Of a DNA stretch of 64,000 nt, positions 34,989 to 46,850 are shown piece by piece (position 1 is the stretch's first letter; every line of letters begins with the position of its first letter). Under the pieces are notes generated by a model, which ran no database searches, was not told where the DNA came from, and was given only the letters and a program-made list of their open reading frames with translations. A program made the translations under genes and the position numbers. Source of the stretch: Oscheius dolichura. Its lineage: Eukaryota; Nematoda; Chromadorea; Rhabditida; Rhabditidae. Where the stretch lies: positions 2,666,001-2,730,000 of the forward strand of contig OW051496.1 in assembly GCA_932521035.1 (NCBI GenBank), written 5' to 3'.

Positions 34989-37149
34989 ATGAACGTCAAC
35001 AAATTTCAACTCCTCTCTATCGTAATATTCCTCTCATTTTGGTATATTTTATTTTTATTGATGAGAAATCTACAAAAATCCGGACCAGAGGTGAGTTGAT
35101 TACTTTTTTTTTTACAAAGAACAGCCAATTCCTTGCAGCCACACACAGAAGAAGTCATAAAACATTTATCAGACGAAGTACAGGTGCTGAAGAGGTTGTT
35201 GGATTTTGAGAATAACGAGCTGGAAGGACTGAAACGGCGACTGGAAGAGCATAGACTCGAAAAACAGGTCTGTATTTATCATTTTTCTATTTTCACCCAA
35301 TATTTTTTCCTATAGAATAGAAAGAAACACTCACGATTTTATAAGCAAACATTTTCTTTTCAGAAATCGTTGAATCCAGCAGAAGATCGCTCCTGGAAAG
35401 AGCCGATTCCCATCTTGGTATCGTTTTTACTCATTTTTTTCTTATTTTCATCTTTATTTTCCAGGTTTTTGCTTGTAATCGTGAAGCAGCTGTTAGAAAT
35501 CACTTGAATAAATTGATCAGGTAGGGTATTTTTCATAAATCAAAGAAACTGCCGTTCCTTTTGTAGATATCGACCCAGTAAAGAGAAATTTCCAATAATT
35601 GTCACACAGGATTGTGATAGTGAGGCGGTTCGGAAGGCGGTCGCTGATTTCGGCGATGATGTTCAATATGTAAAGGTTTGTTTTTAGATTTTTCATGAAA
35701 TTTTCGTTCGTACTGCATTGAGAACGAGTTTCCCCCGAAAAATACAGAAAAAGAATAGAAATTTTCAGCATTTGAGCGGTGAGAAGGCGAATATAACGAT
35801 CCCGTTCAATCACCAAATCTACATAGCCTATTATCGGATAGCTAGACATTATAAATTAGCTCTGGATCATGTTTTCAAGGAAAAGGGTTACACCAGTGTT
35901 ATTATTACAGAAGGTAGGGGGAAATTACCCGTTATTTTTTATTTTTGGGGAGGAAAAAGTATGAAGAAGATAAACTACATTGTAAAAATCCCTAAACCTT
36001 GGTATTTTCAAATTTCTAGAGTAATTTTATGCCAAATTTTGGTACTGGATATAGAATTCGGGCTGTATTCCCTTTCTTTTATGCAAAGGGTTCCATTTCA
36101 GATGATCTCGACATAGCGCCGGACTTCTTTGAATATTTCTCGGCTACTCGTTATCTTCTGGATAATGATCCTCTTCTGTGGTGTGTTTCAGCTTGGAATG
36201 ATAATGGAAAGGTTCCCTTTTTACCACTTTGACATCAAAATTATTCTCCTAGAAAGGAAATATCAATCTGACGGATGCTGAAAGATTATATCGTAGTGAT
36301 TTCTTCTCCGGGCTGGGTTGGATGATGAATTCCAAGTTGTGGCAAGAGCTTGGAGCCATTTGGCCAACAGGCTTCTGGGATGATTGGATGCGTGATCCGG
36401 CACGGCGAAAAGGACGTCAATGTATTCGACCGGAGATTAGTCGAACTGGAATGACGATGGATGGAAAGATCGGAGCAAGCAAGTTTGTTAAAAGAACTGA
36501 AAATTGAAGAATTTGACAATTTTACAGAGGACAATTCTTTGCAAAACATCTAGCAAAAATTATTGTCAATAAGGAGTCTGTTCAGTTTACACAAATGAAT
36601 TTGGACTATCTTTTACAGGTAAGAAGGGAAAAATTACAATGTTAGATCGAAAAAGAGGTGAAATATGCCTGAAATGAGTGAAAAAAGCAAAAGATAACCT
36701 CGGACTGCTGGCTTTTCAAATAATGCCATCTGACATTGATAATCTGTCAATCTGCAAGCAATTCATCAAAAAATATACCTCTTCAGTCGAAATACGATCC
36801 ATTATTTGAAGAAGAAGTCTTCCAAAAGGCTCCATTGATACCGATTGACCAAGTGCATACATTTACCAACATTCTTGAAAATAAAGGAGTATCCATTAGA
36901 GTCGAATATTCTGGAAATGTTGACTACATCCAGAAAGCCGATGTTTTACAAATTATGCACGATTTCAAGGTAATTTTACTCCAGAAAATAAAAAGAACCC
37001 ATTTCTTATAGGCAGGTGTACCAAGAACAGCCTATAAAGGTGTTGTTTCCTGCTTCTTCAATGGTGTTCGTGTTTATTTGGCACCGAATCGTAAAATCAT
37101 CACAGGCTATGATCCCACGTGGGAAGTGCCACCACGTTTTGGAGAATAA
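34989..37149 (+). CDS. Alpha-1,3-mannosyl-glycoprotein 2-beta-N-acetylglucosaminyltransferase (MGAT1/GnT-I)
   Basis: About ten exons encode roughly 430 residues of a Golgi type II enzyme. A single N-terminal membrane anchor ([17 protein letters not shown]) is followed by a coiled-coil stem ([14 protein letters not shown]) and the family 13 glycosyltransferase domain. Visible landmarks are [40 protein letters not shown], and the metal-binding [15 protein letters not shown], formed across a splice. Further on come [31 protein letters not shown] and the Arg-rich CIRPEISRT. GnT-I adds GlcNAc to the alpha-1,3 arm of Man5GlcNAc2 and so opens the path to complex and paucimannose N-glycans. C. elegans has three such genes (gly-12, gly-13, gly-14); I cannot say which this matches. 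Confidence 0.93.
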
Positions 37150-37556
37150 TTTGCCCAATTTTATTTTATATCATCTCCCCTCCCTCAGGTTGCTCTGTGA
37201 TATGGTTCTCTTGCTTTTTGTGGGTTTCCTTCCTTGCCTTCTTCATACCCTTCAGTTTATATTATCAGTTTATATTATCATGCTTTCTCTTTCATTTTCT
37301 AGGTGTGTACATATCTTTCTGGTCAATTCAGTTGGGTTTTTCTTGCTGGTTATTGCTGCAATTTCATCTTTCTAGTCAGAATAAAAGGAATTTTATGATG
37401 TTTACACTGTAAAGAGGAGAAAACGAAAATGAAAAATCGAGAAAATCATTACGTAAGAGTTGTTTGAGAAAGAAACTGACTCTTTGTCTTTGTGTGCATT
37501 CTTCATTCATAGCTTTCAGCTAATTCCTCAATTTTTCAGGTGAAGAAAACGTTAGA
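37150..37556. other. Intergenic region MGAT1 - VPS37
   Basis: These 407 bases are rich in T and C with no recognisable exon. They end in ATTTTTCAG followed by 17 bases and the VPS37 ATG, a likely trans-splice acceptor. A duplicated TTTATATTATCAG occurs near 37256-37280. Confidence 0.4.
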
Positions 37557-38244
37557 ATGGATGCGTCGTTGGAAGCGATAATAGATGTATGTGTTTCTAC
37601 TGCTATGGAACGTATAAGAAAATTAGATCAAAAACAGCAAGAACAACTCTTGCGCGATGAGATGGCAATAAAATGTATTGCAAAAGATCTTCCCGAGGTT
37701 TGTTTGATTCTAATTATTGCGTCTAACTAAAGGATTTATTCTAGGTTTGCAATATTCTGAAGAACAAAGATGGTGATGCCCAATTGATAGAAACATTAAC
37801 TGCTTGGAATCGGCTCCAAGAGCAGAAGATTTCAAAACTTCAAGATGAACTGTCTGTAAATGGCGAGAAGGCTTCTAAAATAAAACAAGAGACAGAGGCT
37901 CTACAGAACAAATTGACTGGCCTCAATGTAAAACTGGACACCATTACACACCAACTGCAAGCCGCTGTAATATCAGCTGATGAAGAGGGAGAGGTTTGAC
38001 TCTAATGTTTTCTTCTAATTTTTTCTTTCCCAGATTTTAACTCAAAATTTCTACAATGGTAAAATATCAGCTAGTGACTTTTTGAAGGTCTTTCATGAAA
38101 AGCGAATGCTCGCTCATCTCAGGTATTCATTATTTTTAAAATAAATACCATATCTTTCAGGAAAATTAAAAGTGAACGTCTGCTTACAATTACTGGAATA
38201 GGAAGGACACCTCCTAGTATTTACCCAAAACTTCCTGCATCGTG
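37557..38244 (+). CDS. vps-37: ESCRT-I subunit VPS37 (Mod(r) domain)
   Basis: Four short exons encode about 185 residues. The C-terminal part NFYNGKISASDFLKVFHEKR, followed by AHLRKIKSERL, matches the Mod(r) domain of VPS37, where a Phe-Leu-x-x-(Phe/Tyr) segment precedes a His-x-Arg-(Arg/Lys)-x-Lys-x-Glu-(Lys/Arg)-Leu helix. The middle is a long coiled coil (LQEQKISKLQDELSV, KIKQETEALQNKL), as expected for the rod that packs with TSG101 and VPS28. ESCRT-I sorts ubiquitinated membrane proteins into multivesicular bodies. There is no N-terminal UEV-like domain, so it resembles VPS37B/C/D rather than the longer A form. Confidence 0.75.
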
Positions 38245-38759
38245 AGAGATGTGTACATTTTATTGTTTATGTTGCTAGAATTACCTATCTATAAAAATTA
38301 TGTTTCATTTGTCCAATCAATTTTATTATGTAGCTATCATGCTCTTATATCTGAATTCATAACTCAATGCTTTCAACGGTTGAATACCCACAATTGATCA
38401 AACACGAGAAGGAAACATTTCGTTTATCTTTTCAATTTTTTTCAATTCAAATTGGCGCTAGTGAAAATCAGGGATCAAACCGAGCCGCAAAAGTTGATTC
38501 CTATTGCTATTCCTCGTTCTTATTTCTTCTTTTTTTTGTGCTCTTTCTCCCTCCCAACTGGGTTTCTGTTGCTGTTCTCTAGACGCATTTGAGTCTTGCG
38601 CATAGATTTTCTCGTAAAGTATAATTGGAATGACAGTCGTATTATGATTTGCAGCAATCTCCCGTCATTTAAACGCGCGCTGTAGATAGCCGCCAATTCG
38701 ATGCTTCAAAACGATTGCGTTGCGCTGAATCGTACTTTACTATTAGCAAATTGTTGCAG
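38245..38759. other. Intergenic region VPS37 - DSCC1
   Basis: These 515 bases contain no recognisable exon. They end in AAATTGTTGCAG directly before the DSCC1 ATG, so the start codon is at a splice acceptor. Confidence 0.4.
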
Positions 38760-40485
38760 ATGGAAAACTTTATTAACAAAAATACACCACAGCAAAAGAA
38801 ACCACTGGTCAAGAAAGCAGATAACTTCTTGGCGGAAATCCAAGAAAAAGTGTGTTTAATCGTATCTAATCTTTGTTTATTTGCCAGTGAATCACAAATG
38901 TGAGACAATCTGTTTAATTTCAGAGAAATGCCAAAAGAAAGAACGATGAGGAAGTCGACAAATCACAAGAACTCAAAGGAAATCTCGACGGCGTCATTGA
39001 CTTTTTCAAGATGGTAAAAGAATACGATGGTGTTAAAGTATGCTTTTTTTTCTCTATCTCTTTATGTGGAACGTTTTAGAGTGAAATTCAGCAAGTTGTA
39101 TTTGCTGACACGCTTCCCAAAAAGCCTTACAAATTGATTGAAGTTAGTAAGAAGTTGGCTGAAGAGTTCAAAAAAGGCGAAGAGTAAGCATTCTTGGTTC
39201 GTATATGCCGACCATCTTATAGGCTTGTTTTTCGTGGAAGTGATGACGATTATGCCGTTTTATGTAGTCAGAATAAGACCTACGATGTAAAAGATGTGGA
39301 AACCTCAAACTCTCTCCTTCTTGTACCGTATCTACAAGATCACACAGCAATAAGTGAAGAGGGCGACAAGACTTTAGCACAACGAGAGGTTATTCTGACG
39401 GTACTCTATTTATTGTGTCGTTTTTAGGTAACTATGATTGCACATCATTATTTTGAGCTAAAAGAGATTGATTGTGTTTCTGTGTACAAGTTGCGTGAGC
39501 TGCTCCATGAAAACGAGCTCCGATGGGATTGGGAAACCAATGACAAGGATGACCACAAGTATATTTTTTTGTTATTGAAAACTCGTCGTGCATAGATATT
39601 CTTATTCTGACCTTCTTGATGTTATAAGAATGAGTGAAGAACAGCTGAAGGCACAGCTTGCTGCAATGCCGGTAATTGAACATAAAGGTACCACATAATT
39701 ATTTGTTGCCAAGTTTGTGTTTCCATTTAGGTTATTTGCGTTGGCTTTCATTTGATTTCCATGATCATTTTATTGAAGAAATAATTACATTAACAGATGA
39801 TTATTTCAAGAAAGGCGTTTCTGTAGAAAAGGTTTAGCTACTCTGTTCAGTTTAGTTTCCTAGGTAACATTTGAAGGATTGAGATCACATTTACCTTCGA
39901 ACGCTTGTGATTCAGCAATTTCATGGTTTTTGAAAAATTTCTGCATCAAGTTGGACAACGAAGAAGATGGTATGAATGGATTTAGATTGAATCATGTGGT
40001 TTATAGCCTATAAAATGGAAGATCGACCGTTAGTTCGTTCTCGGGCTTCATATATTTTGCGTAACGTGAGCTCCATCGATACGGTTACATTTGAACGCCA
40101 TTTGGACCAGATGCTTCCTGCTGGTATTGAATTAAAGTATGGTAAATTGTAGAAGATACATTGTTCTTGCAGCTACTCTTACCTTGGCGGAATAGCTATT
40201 ACTACAGAGTCTTTTAAAGGGAAGACTATTTCATATTTGAACGTGGAAGATTTATCTGAAAATTCTAAAGAAAGGTATTCAATTAAAGTTATCAATCGTT
40301 ACATTATGATCAGACTGAAAATTTTATTTGAACGAAAGCCCAGTTGGACAATGGATGAGGTAGCTCCTTACCTATCGGATATTTGTGCTAATTCAAAAGC
40401 TATGTCAGGCCTAATGGTGAGCCATTGCCGAGCCTCAAAAGGCAAAAATGGTGAAAAAGTTTTCTGCTCGTTGCGACCGGTTTGA
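38760..40485 (+). CDS. dscc-1: Sister chromatid cohesion protein DCC1 (DSCC1)
   Basis: About nine exons encode close to 390 residues. The match rests on LVFRGSDDDYAVLCSQNKTY, then DVKDVETSNSLLLVP, the middle LLDVIRMSEEQLKAQLAAMP and YLRWLSFDF, and the C-terminal winged-helix region KPSWTMDEVAPYLSDIC with SHCRASKGKNGEKVF. These follow DSCC1 order: beta-sandwich first, winged helices last. DSCC1 joins CTF8 and CTF18 in the alternative replication factor C that handles PCNA and promotes cohesion establishment at forks. The last intron (GTATTC to ATGATCAG) restores the frame into LKILFERKPSW. AATAAA lies at 40571-40576. Confidence 0.88.
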
Positions 40486-40853
40486 TTGAGTGTTGTAATG
40501 TTTCTGATCTTCCTGTTTCCAGTCACATTTTGCCCATATTTGTTCTAAAATTATGCATATTGTAATTTTGAATAAAACATAAAATTACTTTGTAAATATT
40601 CAACTGATATATTTTTACTATTGGATTTCCAATACGCTACTTTGTTTTTCATGGCACTTGTTTGCATTATTCTACAGACGCCTTGCAAGATATCTGGCGC
40701 TGTTAGCGTGCTTTACCTTTTGTTTTTTTATCTTTCATACCCTATGTCTATTTTTATTTTATTTTATTTTATACTTCTTTTTAGGCTTTGACAACGGTTT
40801 TCAAATATTTATTCGGGTGCTGCCCTCCAAACAAGAGGAACGCTAGTTTTGAG
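40486..40853. other. Intergenic region DSCC1 - USP
   Basis: It holds the DSCC1 3' end with AATAAA at 40571-40576 and a T-rich stretch ending in CTTCTTTTTAG at about 40784, a likely trans-splice acceptor for the USP gene. The in-frame ATG at 40788, right after this acceptor, would add 22 residues to the USP protein. Confidence 0.45.
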
Positions 40854-43800
40854 ATGACGGAAGGCCTCAAAGGAGGCGCCAGTTGTGCGCATCGGAGTAA
40901 AAAAGGGATTTTTGCCATGAAGGTTAGTAATATATTATGTCTTTACAACTTTCGTTATTTAGGAAGTCAGAAAAAAACTCAAGGCCAATAAGAATATTTG
41001 TGAAGAATGTGAACGTACGAAAAATAGCGAGTCCGGAACAGAATCAGCAGCAGTTGGTTTTAGACTTTCTTTGCGTTATTTTTTTAAATGTATTTTTATG
41101 CAATTTTATTTTTAGGATGAGTTGTTGATGTGCGTAACATGTGGAAGAATGGCATGTGAAGCACACGCGAAGAAACATTGTGAAGCAGATCGGACTGAAC
41201 CGCATCCTGTGCTGCTAAATATATCAAAAGGCAAATTAAGGTAACTATGGGTTTGAATTTCGTAAGCTAAATTGAATATTCTTATTTATCGGCTAATATT
41301 TTAATACAAAGTTTTTCTGTGCTCCGAAATATGTGTGCTTGTTGCGGTTTACGATGTTCACTATTTCCATAGATTATCGAACAAGGTTTCCTCAACAAGT
41401 CGCCGTTTCAATCATTGTGCAAACAGGTTTTCGCGCGAGCCTCAGACCAGGCAGTGAGGGAACCGTGCGTTTAAATTCTCGGCGCCCACTGTTGGCTCTT
41501 CTTGGCCTACTGCCTACTGCCTACATTCATCTTTTGAGCCCCTTCTTTTGAGCTCTTTCGTCACCACTTATTTCTTCCGTATTTGCTATACTTATAGTCT
41601 TTCGTGGGTTGACAGCAAATTATTTTATTTAAAAAAATGATGAAAGCCTTGCGAAGATTCCGTGGAAAGGGTGAATGGCGGGTGTAAGTTGTTTTAGCTT
41701 TAATTCTACACATATTTTGGCAAACTTTCTATTTTTTGCAGATGTCATCCATGTGATCTAGAATTGGAGGCAGAAGATGATCCAAAGGATCCTGTGCGCA
41801 GTTTTTACACGGAATACAGGTCCTTCAACATAACGAAGGTACGTTTGTAAGCGGTATAATTTAAAACGTCTGTTACGCCACACTTCGACAGATTATTTAA
41901 ATTTCTCCATCAAAAATCGTTCGACGTGCATGAAAACCTTTTTAGGCTGACAATGCTGCAAAGAAGTTGAAAGAGAAAGAGGAAAAAGAACAAGTTGATG
42001 GAAAAGTTGTCTCTGAAGCTATTCCTTTGCCTCCGCCGCCACCAACAGCTCCTAGTCCTATGAAATATTCAAGTTTATTCAAGGTAAGCGGGCATTTACT
42101 GTCTAAATTTTGCGAAGACGAGGAAAATTTCTGTTAGATTACATGTTTAAACTGACGAGTGTGCGTCCGAGTTATAAACTTACATTAATTTTTCTGTTCA
42201 CTAGGAGAACTGGCTGCATATTTTTATCGCCTTTTTTCTTCTATTATGTGCGCAACAACTCGAGTGAGTCTAAATTTAAAATAGCAATTGCTGTATGACT
42301 AAAGGCCGTTCATTTTATTTTAAAACAATTATATCTAATGACCCCTTTTTAGAATAACAACGAAAATAGTGACAAGATCACCACAAGAAGTGACGGCATG
42401 AAATCTGTTATGACTAGTGGTTTCGAAGATATAGAAACGAAGATACCGGCCAAGGCTTGTTTTATTTTGTATTTTTGACTTATCTTTTTAGGGACTTTCC
42501 AATTTGGGAAACACATGCTTTTATAATTCTGTAATGCAATGCATTATGCATACTCATCATCTGGACCATTATTTCCGCCGATTTGGCCGCGTGGATGCAC
42601 TGGAATACGAAAAAAACCAAGAAATCATAGTAAATGGAGAAAAGCTTGAACTTGAGGTATTTTGGCTTTTTTAATGTTATGCTCATATGATTTCAGAAAG
42701 CTTCGATGCCTGTGCCCGAAGAGGATTCCCCTCTGAATGATGTTGTCCGCTGCTTTATCGCTGAATTTCGTCATGGGCACAGTCCGTCTCCAAGAAATGT
42801 TTTCTCTCAGATATCGACAAAAGCACCTCGTTTCAAAGGTTGGCAACAGCAGGATGCCCACGAATTACTGCGGTAATGATTTTTGTATCATGGCATTTAT
42901 TTTAATTCTTTTCCAGATACCTGCTCGATGGATTGAGAAGCGAAGAACATGAACGTTATAAGACGGCCATTGCCAGTCATTTCGGCGTTTCAAAAGATAA
43001 AAGAAAGAATACGGATCCTGCAATCGTTAAAAAAGCTAAAGGTTGATCTTTTGTTTTCCTTATTTATATAAATGTTTTGAGGATATTTGCAAGCTGCTGG
43101 CAGGCCGTTGCTGGATTCTGTTTTTGGTGGCACGCTTCTGCAAACAATTCTGTGCTGCGAGTGCCACCATGTAAGCCATACGTTCGAGGAGTTCTTGGAT
43201 CTGTCTGTCCCTATGTCTGCAAATCCGATGGCAACTGGTCGCCTAAGTGCTGGATCAGGCAAAATGAGTGCTCATCAGAAGAAGAAAGCTAGTAAAGATG
43301 CCAAGAAGCAGGCTAAACTCCAGGCTCGTCAACAAAAAGCAGCTAAAAAGAAGGAAGTCGGTACTAACGGAGAGGCGCCCACTATCAATGATATGGATGA
43401 TTGTTGTGAATTGGCTAAAGAAGAAAACGATGATGATATTGTTGATGAGGATGAAGAAATGTCGAGCGAAGGCAGCCAAAGTGGTGAAGATGAAGAAGAG
43501 AGATTGGCTGGAGGTGGCAAAGTAAATGGTAGCCGAATTGATATGACGGTATGCTTTTTTCCTCTTTTTTTCTTGTAAAGTTCATTTTTCAGAAAGCATT
43601 GGTGGAGGCTCCAAGAGAATATCGCGAAGATCGTAGCGTTGGCGCGTGCCTATTGGAATTTACTGAGGAAGAGACGCTTAATGGCCCGAATGCGTATGAA
43701 TGCGAAAGCTGTTGTGAGCCGGATAACAAGAAGCGCAATGCAAAAGGCAACGACAAGAAACGCGTTGAAGCTGTAAAACGGTACCTGATATACGAGCCAC

Positions 43801-44429
43801 CAGCTGTCTTGACGTTGCAGCTGAAGAGATTCCAGCAGGTTCCTAGCTATGGAGGTTCGTTTTTAAATTTACGTCTTTTATTTTCTTATTTAACAGGCCG
43901 TCTGAGTACCCGTAAACTAGGAGGCCATATCACCTTTCCCATTTGTTTTGATATTGCGCCTTTCTGTTCCAAGACGGTGCAGCGCATAGCTGAAGGACAG
44001 CTGCAGATTCAATATTCGCTGTATGGTGTGGTTGTTCATTCGGGAGATCTTTCTGGCGGGCATTATATTGCCTACGTTAAAAGTCGCCATAGAGTTCCTC
44101 AGGTTGAAAATAATCGTGCGTTTTAATTTTCATTTTTTCAGGCTTTGGAGTTTATCGAGGCTGCACGTGCGACTTGTGTAGATGCTATGGCTTGCCCTCC
44201 CAACAAAACTCTTTCTAACGTCAATGCTACAAGTGAATCCACAGCCCCTGATGGTCAATGGTACGATTTGTTTGCTTTCTTTAAAATTTTGTAATTTTTC
44301 GCAATCTTTTTTAATTGTTATAACTTTTTTTTCAGGTACTACTGCAGTGACAGCCACGTGAACATCGTCACAGAGGAGCGTGTTTTGGGAGCAGAGGCCT
44401 ACATTCTGTTCTACGAGCGCCTTACCTAA
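40854..44429 (+). CDS. Ubiquitin carboxyl-terminal hydrolase, USP16/USP45 type
   Basis: About thirteen exons encode roughly 800 residues. The N-terminal zinc-finger UBP domain shows CEEC, then MCVTCGRMACEAHAKKHCE, RTEPHPVLLN and CHPCDLEL. A Pro-rich linker (LPPPPPTAPSP) leads to the peptidase C19 domain with the Cys box GLSNLGNTCFYNSVMQ. This is followed by GWQQQDAHELLRYLLDGL, LQTILCCECHHVSHTFEEFLD, a Lys/Glu-rich insertion, LTLQLKRFQQV, and the His box YGVVVHSGDLSGGHYIAYV with YYCSDSH. Architecture and the central charged insertion fit USP16/USP45, which act on ubiquitinated histone H2A or DNA-repair nucleases. The start is ambiguous between 40854 and 40788, both in the same frame. The intron at about 41241-41740 is unusually long for this gene island. 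Confidence 0.9.
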
Positions 44430-46433
44430 ACGTCAAATGCCCGTCTTCTAGTCTCTTCTTAGCCCGTTTCCAGAGCAAGTTCCAAGATGTCTTTTATTTT
44501 TTATGTGTGTATCAATGAGCGGGTAAAGTTTATTTGTTTGACGAACGTAATGTTGCTCAAATTTATTGCTGTTATTTTTCTACTGTCACATCCCCGTCTT
44601 TCAGTCGCATCAGCCTTATTTTTATCATTAGCTTGTTGTAGTCTGGCCAGTAGGAATGATATCAGTACACTGGGAGAGCATTGTTATCGCCAAGCGAGGA
44701 ACGGGAAGGCATCCGTTTTTTCTTTCTAGACATTGTCTTCAGTAGAGTCTAGCATTTACGTGAGCAAATTTCAAAGTTTACCGAGCAATCGTTGTTTTTC
44801 AATATTATTTTATACCCAGTTTCCCATTATTCGTTTCAGCAGTTGTCTAGCTCTCGGCGGAAGCCATAGAAAACATGGAAAAGCAAAATTCCTTGGCAAG
44901 AAGCCATTTATTGGCGTCTATTGCGGCGGTCTCCATGAAACAGCTGTTTACGAATCCAAGAGCCGAGCTGTTTTTTCGTTACGCAGCGCATTGACCCAGG
45001 TCTCCCGTTGTTTAGCAACCTTGAGCTCTTGTTCATCATTTTGAAATGCCAAGGAGGAGAGACTGCCTGTTTTTAAACCTCCTTCATATTTTTGCGACAT
45101 TCTTTGTTCGATTTTTGAGAAGAGAAATACGGAAAAGATTGAAACGTTCCTCGTTTTCTTTGAATATTCCAAAGGAAAGTTATAGAGGATCTGAAACAAC
45201 AGATTTTTTAGAATTTCCCTCTCACTCTTTCTTGCCCAACAAAAAGATTTTAACCCCTGAAAACGATGGACATATTTCTTCATCTGTCCCGTCTGCAATT
45301 GGCATCCGCCCTCTGACCTGATCTGGCCCCCGGTGATTCTTTTCCGCCTCGGAGAACTCGTTCCCCTGCCCCCTCCGCCACCGCGACGAGACCGCACCAT
45401 CAGCAGGGCGACAGGCCATTGCCCCGCCAGAAATGTCATTTCTCCGTCGTCGTTCTCCCTGGCCTTTTGCCCTCTCCCCGGACCACCCCCGGATTAAACA
45501 GATCCCCCTTCCTCTTCCTTTCTCCCCGTTCAAACTCGTTTCCTTCCTATTGGCCAGAAAAGAGAATGTTCCAAGCCGGTGTTCCCCCTTCTTTGCTTTC
45601 CTTAGCTACTCCCTGTTGTTGTCATTTTACCCTCTTTCCCTCCGTGCTCATTAGCCCCCTCCCAGTCACTTTTTTCCCTTTTTGGGTTATATCCCTGTTG
45701 TTTTCTGTTTTTTTTTCTTCGTGTTTTGAAAGATTTCTATCTTTATAGAAGAGTGTTGCTTGAGAGGAGAAAGTAGCCAGAAGAGAGATGACTTATATTT
45801 GTTTTTTTGTTCGAAATGGGTAGTTATATATAAAATGTTAGAGAAAACGACTTTTTTTTCAAAGAGTCCAGGAATCACCACACAAGCTGGCTAGGATCGC
45901 TTATAAATAGACAGTAAAACAGAAAAATTCTAAATTTTCCCTCCATTTATTCCCTTATATCCTTTTCCTTCAGTTTTTACTCCTGTTAGACCTTTTTGAT
46001 AGAATTTTAAGGAAATTTAATGTTGCTCTGGTTCCAAGTCCGAGAACAGAGAAAGGAAATGCATTTTTCTCGCCAAAATACATTTAAAAAAAACATTTTG
46101 CTCGCCAAAATACTTTCAAAACGATCTGACAAAGTCAGTTTGGGTTTTTAAAGAGGAAATGAAACTAAATTATCAGGAAAACTTCCAAACATCACAGGAA
46201 ACCCAGCTGTGTAGCTGTAGCTATCTGCCAATCTTTTCCTCGTTTTTCAGTTCATTTGGTGGGCCTTGAGATCGTATTACAATTTGGAACCGAGAGTTTT
46301 TGACAGGCAGATCCGCAAAATGTAGTTTAGGGTTACTTGAAGTAATGCTGTAACTGCATCTTCCCGTTGGAGACCCTAATAAGGCCGACAAGAAACACTT
46401 TTCCTCCAAAATAAGAGAGGAGCCCCAATTTCG
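44430..46433. other. Gene-poor interval 4
   Basis: It holds the USP 3' end and then pyrimidine-rich text on the plus strand (45.3-45.7 kb: many CTCCCC and TTCCCTT runs). Long frames in this part are compositional. No gene or RNA is recognised. Confidence 0.4.
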
Positions 46434-46528
46434 GCGCGCCCGCACCCATAAAGACTCGGCAGCACGATCAAAAGAGCACCGGGTAAAAAAGAATGCAGCT
46501 GCAGAGATTTTATGGGTGCGGGCGCGCG
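46434..46528. mobile_element. CTCGGCAG hairpin element, copy 3
   Basis: The left arm CGCGCCCGCACCCATAAAGA (then CTCGGCAGC) and the right arm GCTGCAGAGATTTTATGGGT (then GCGGGCGCGCG) pair around a loop of about 37 bases. It lies 100 bases before copy 2 of the GGGCAAAACGCCCA repeat. Confidence 0.75.
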
Positions 46529-46630
46529 GGTGAGAAGCACCACTGACTCCAGTGAATATAGTCGAATTGATAAAGAGGAAATGAAGCCAAATTTTCTCAA
46601 AAATACGCCGTAATTGAGGACAGCTCCGGC

Positions 46631-46850
46631 ATACATGGGCAAAACGCCCAATTTCGGGGGCGCCCGTTTTTGGGCATAGATGGGATTGCCGGCTGTTTGT
46701 GTCCGTATCTCGGCCATTTCCTGGCCGATTTCAAAAATTCAAAGACCAGTTTGGAGAGCACTTCAAGACGATTCTAACGAGCCCAGTCACATCTCAACCG
46801 ACCCGACAACAAAATCTGTAGCCCCACAAACGTTGACAGTGGATATGTTA
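46631..46850 (+). mobile_element. Dispersed GGGCAAAACGCCCA repeat, copy 2
   Basis: It matches the 7150-7375 copy block by block: ACATGGGCAAAACGCCCAAT, a GGCATAGATGG variant, TATCTCGGCCATTTCCTGGC, CAAGACGATTCTAACGA and TGTAGCCCCACAAACG. No coding is seen. Confidence 0.65.

Noticed and set aside
44948..45439. 163-codon frame in the pyrimidine-rich stretch after the USP gene
   Set aside because: It has low complexity and no domain, and several frames are equally open there.
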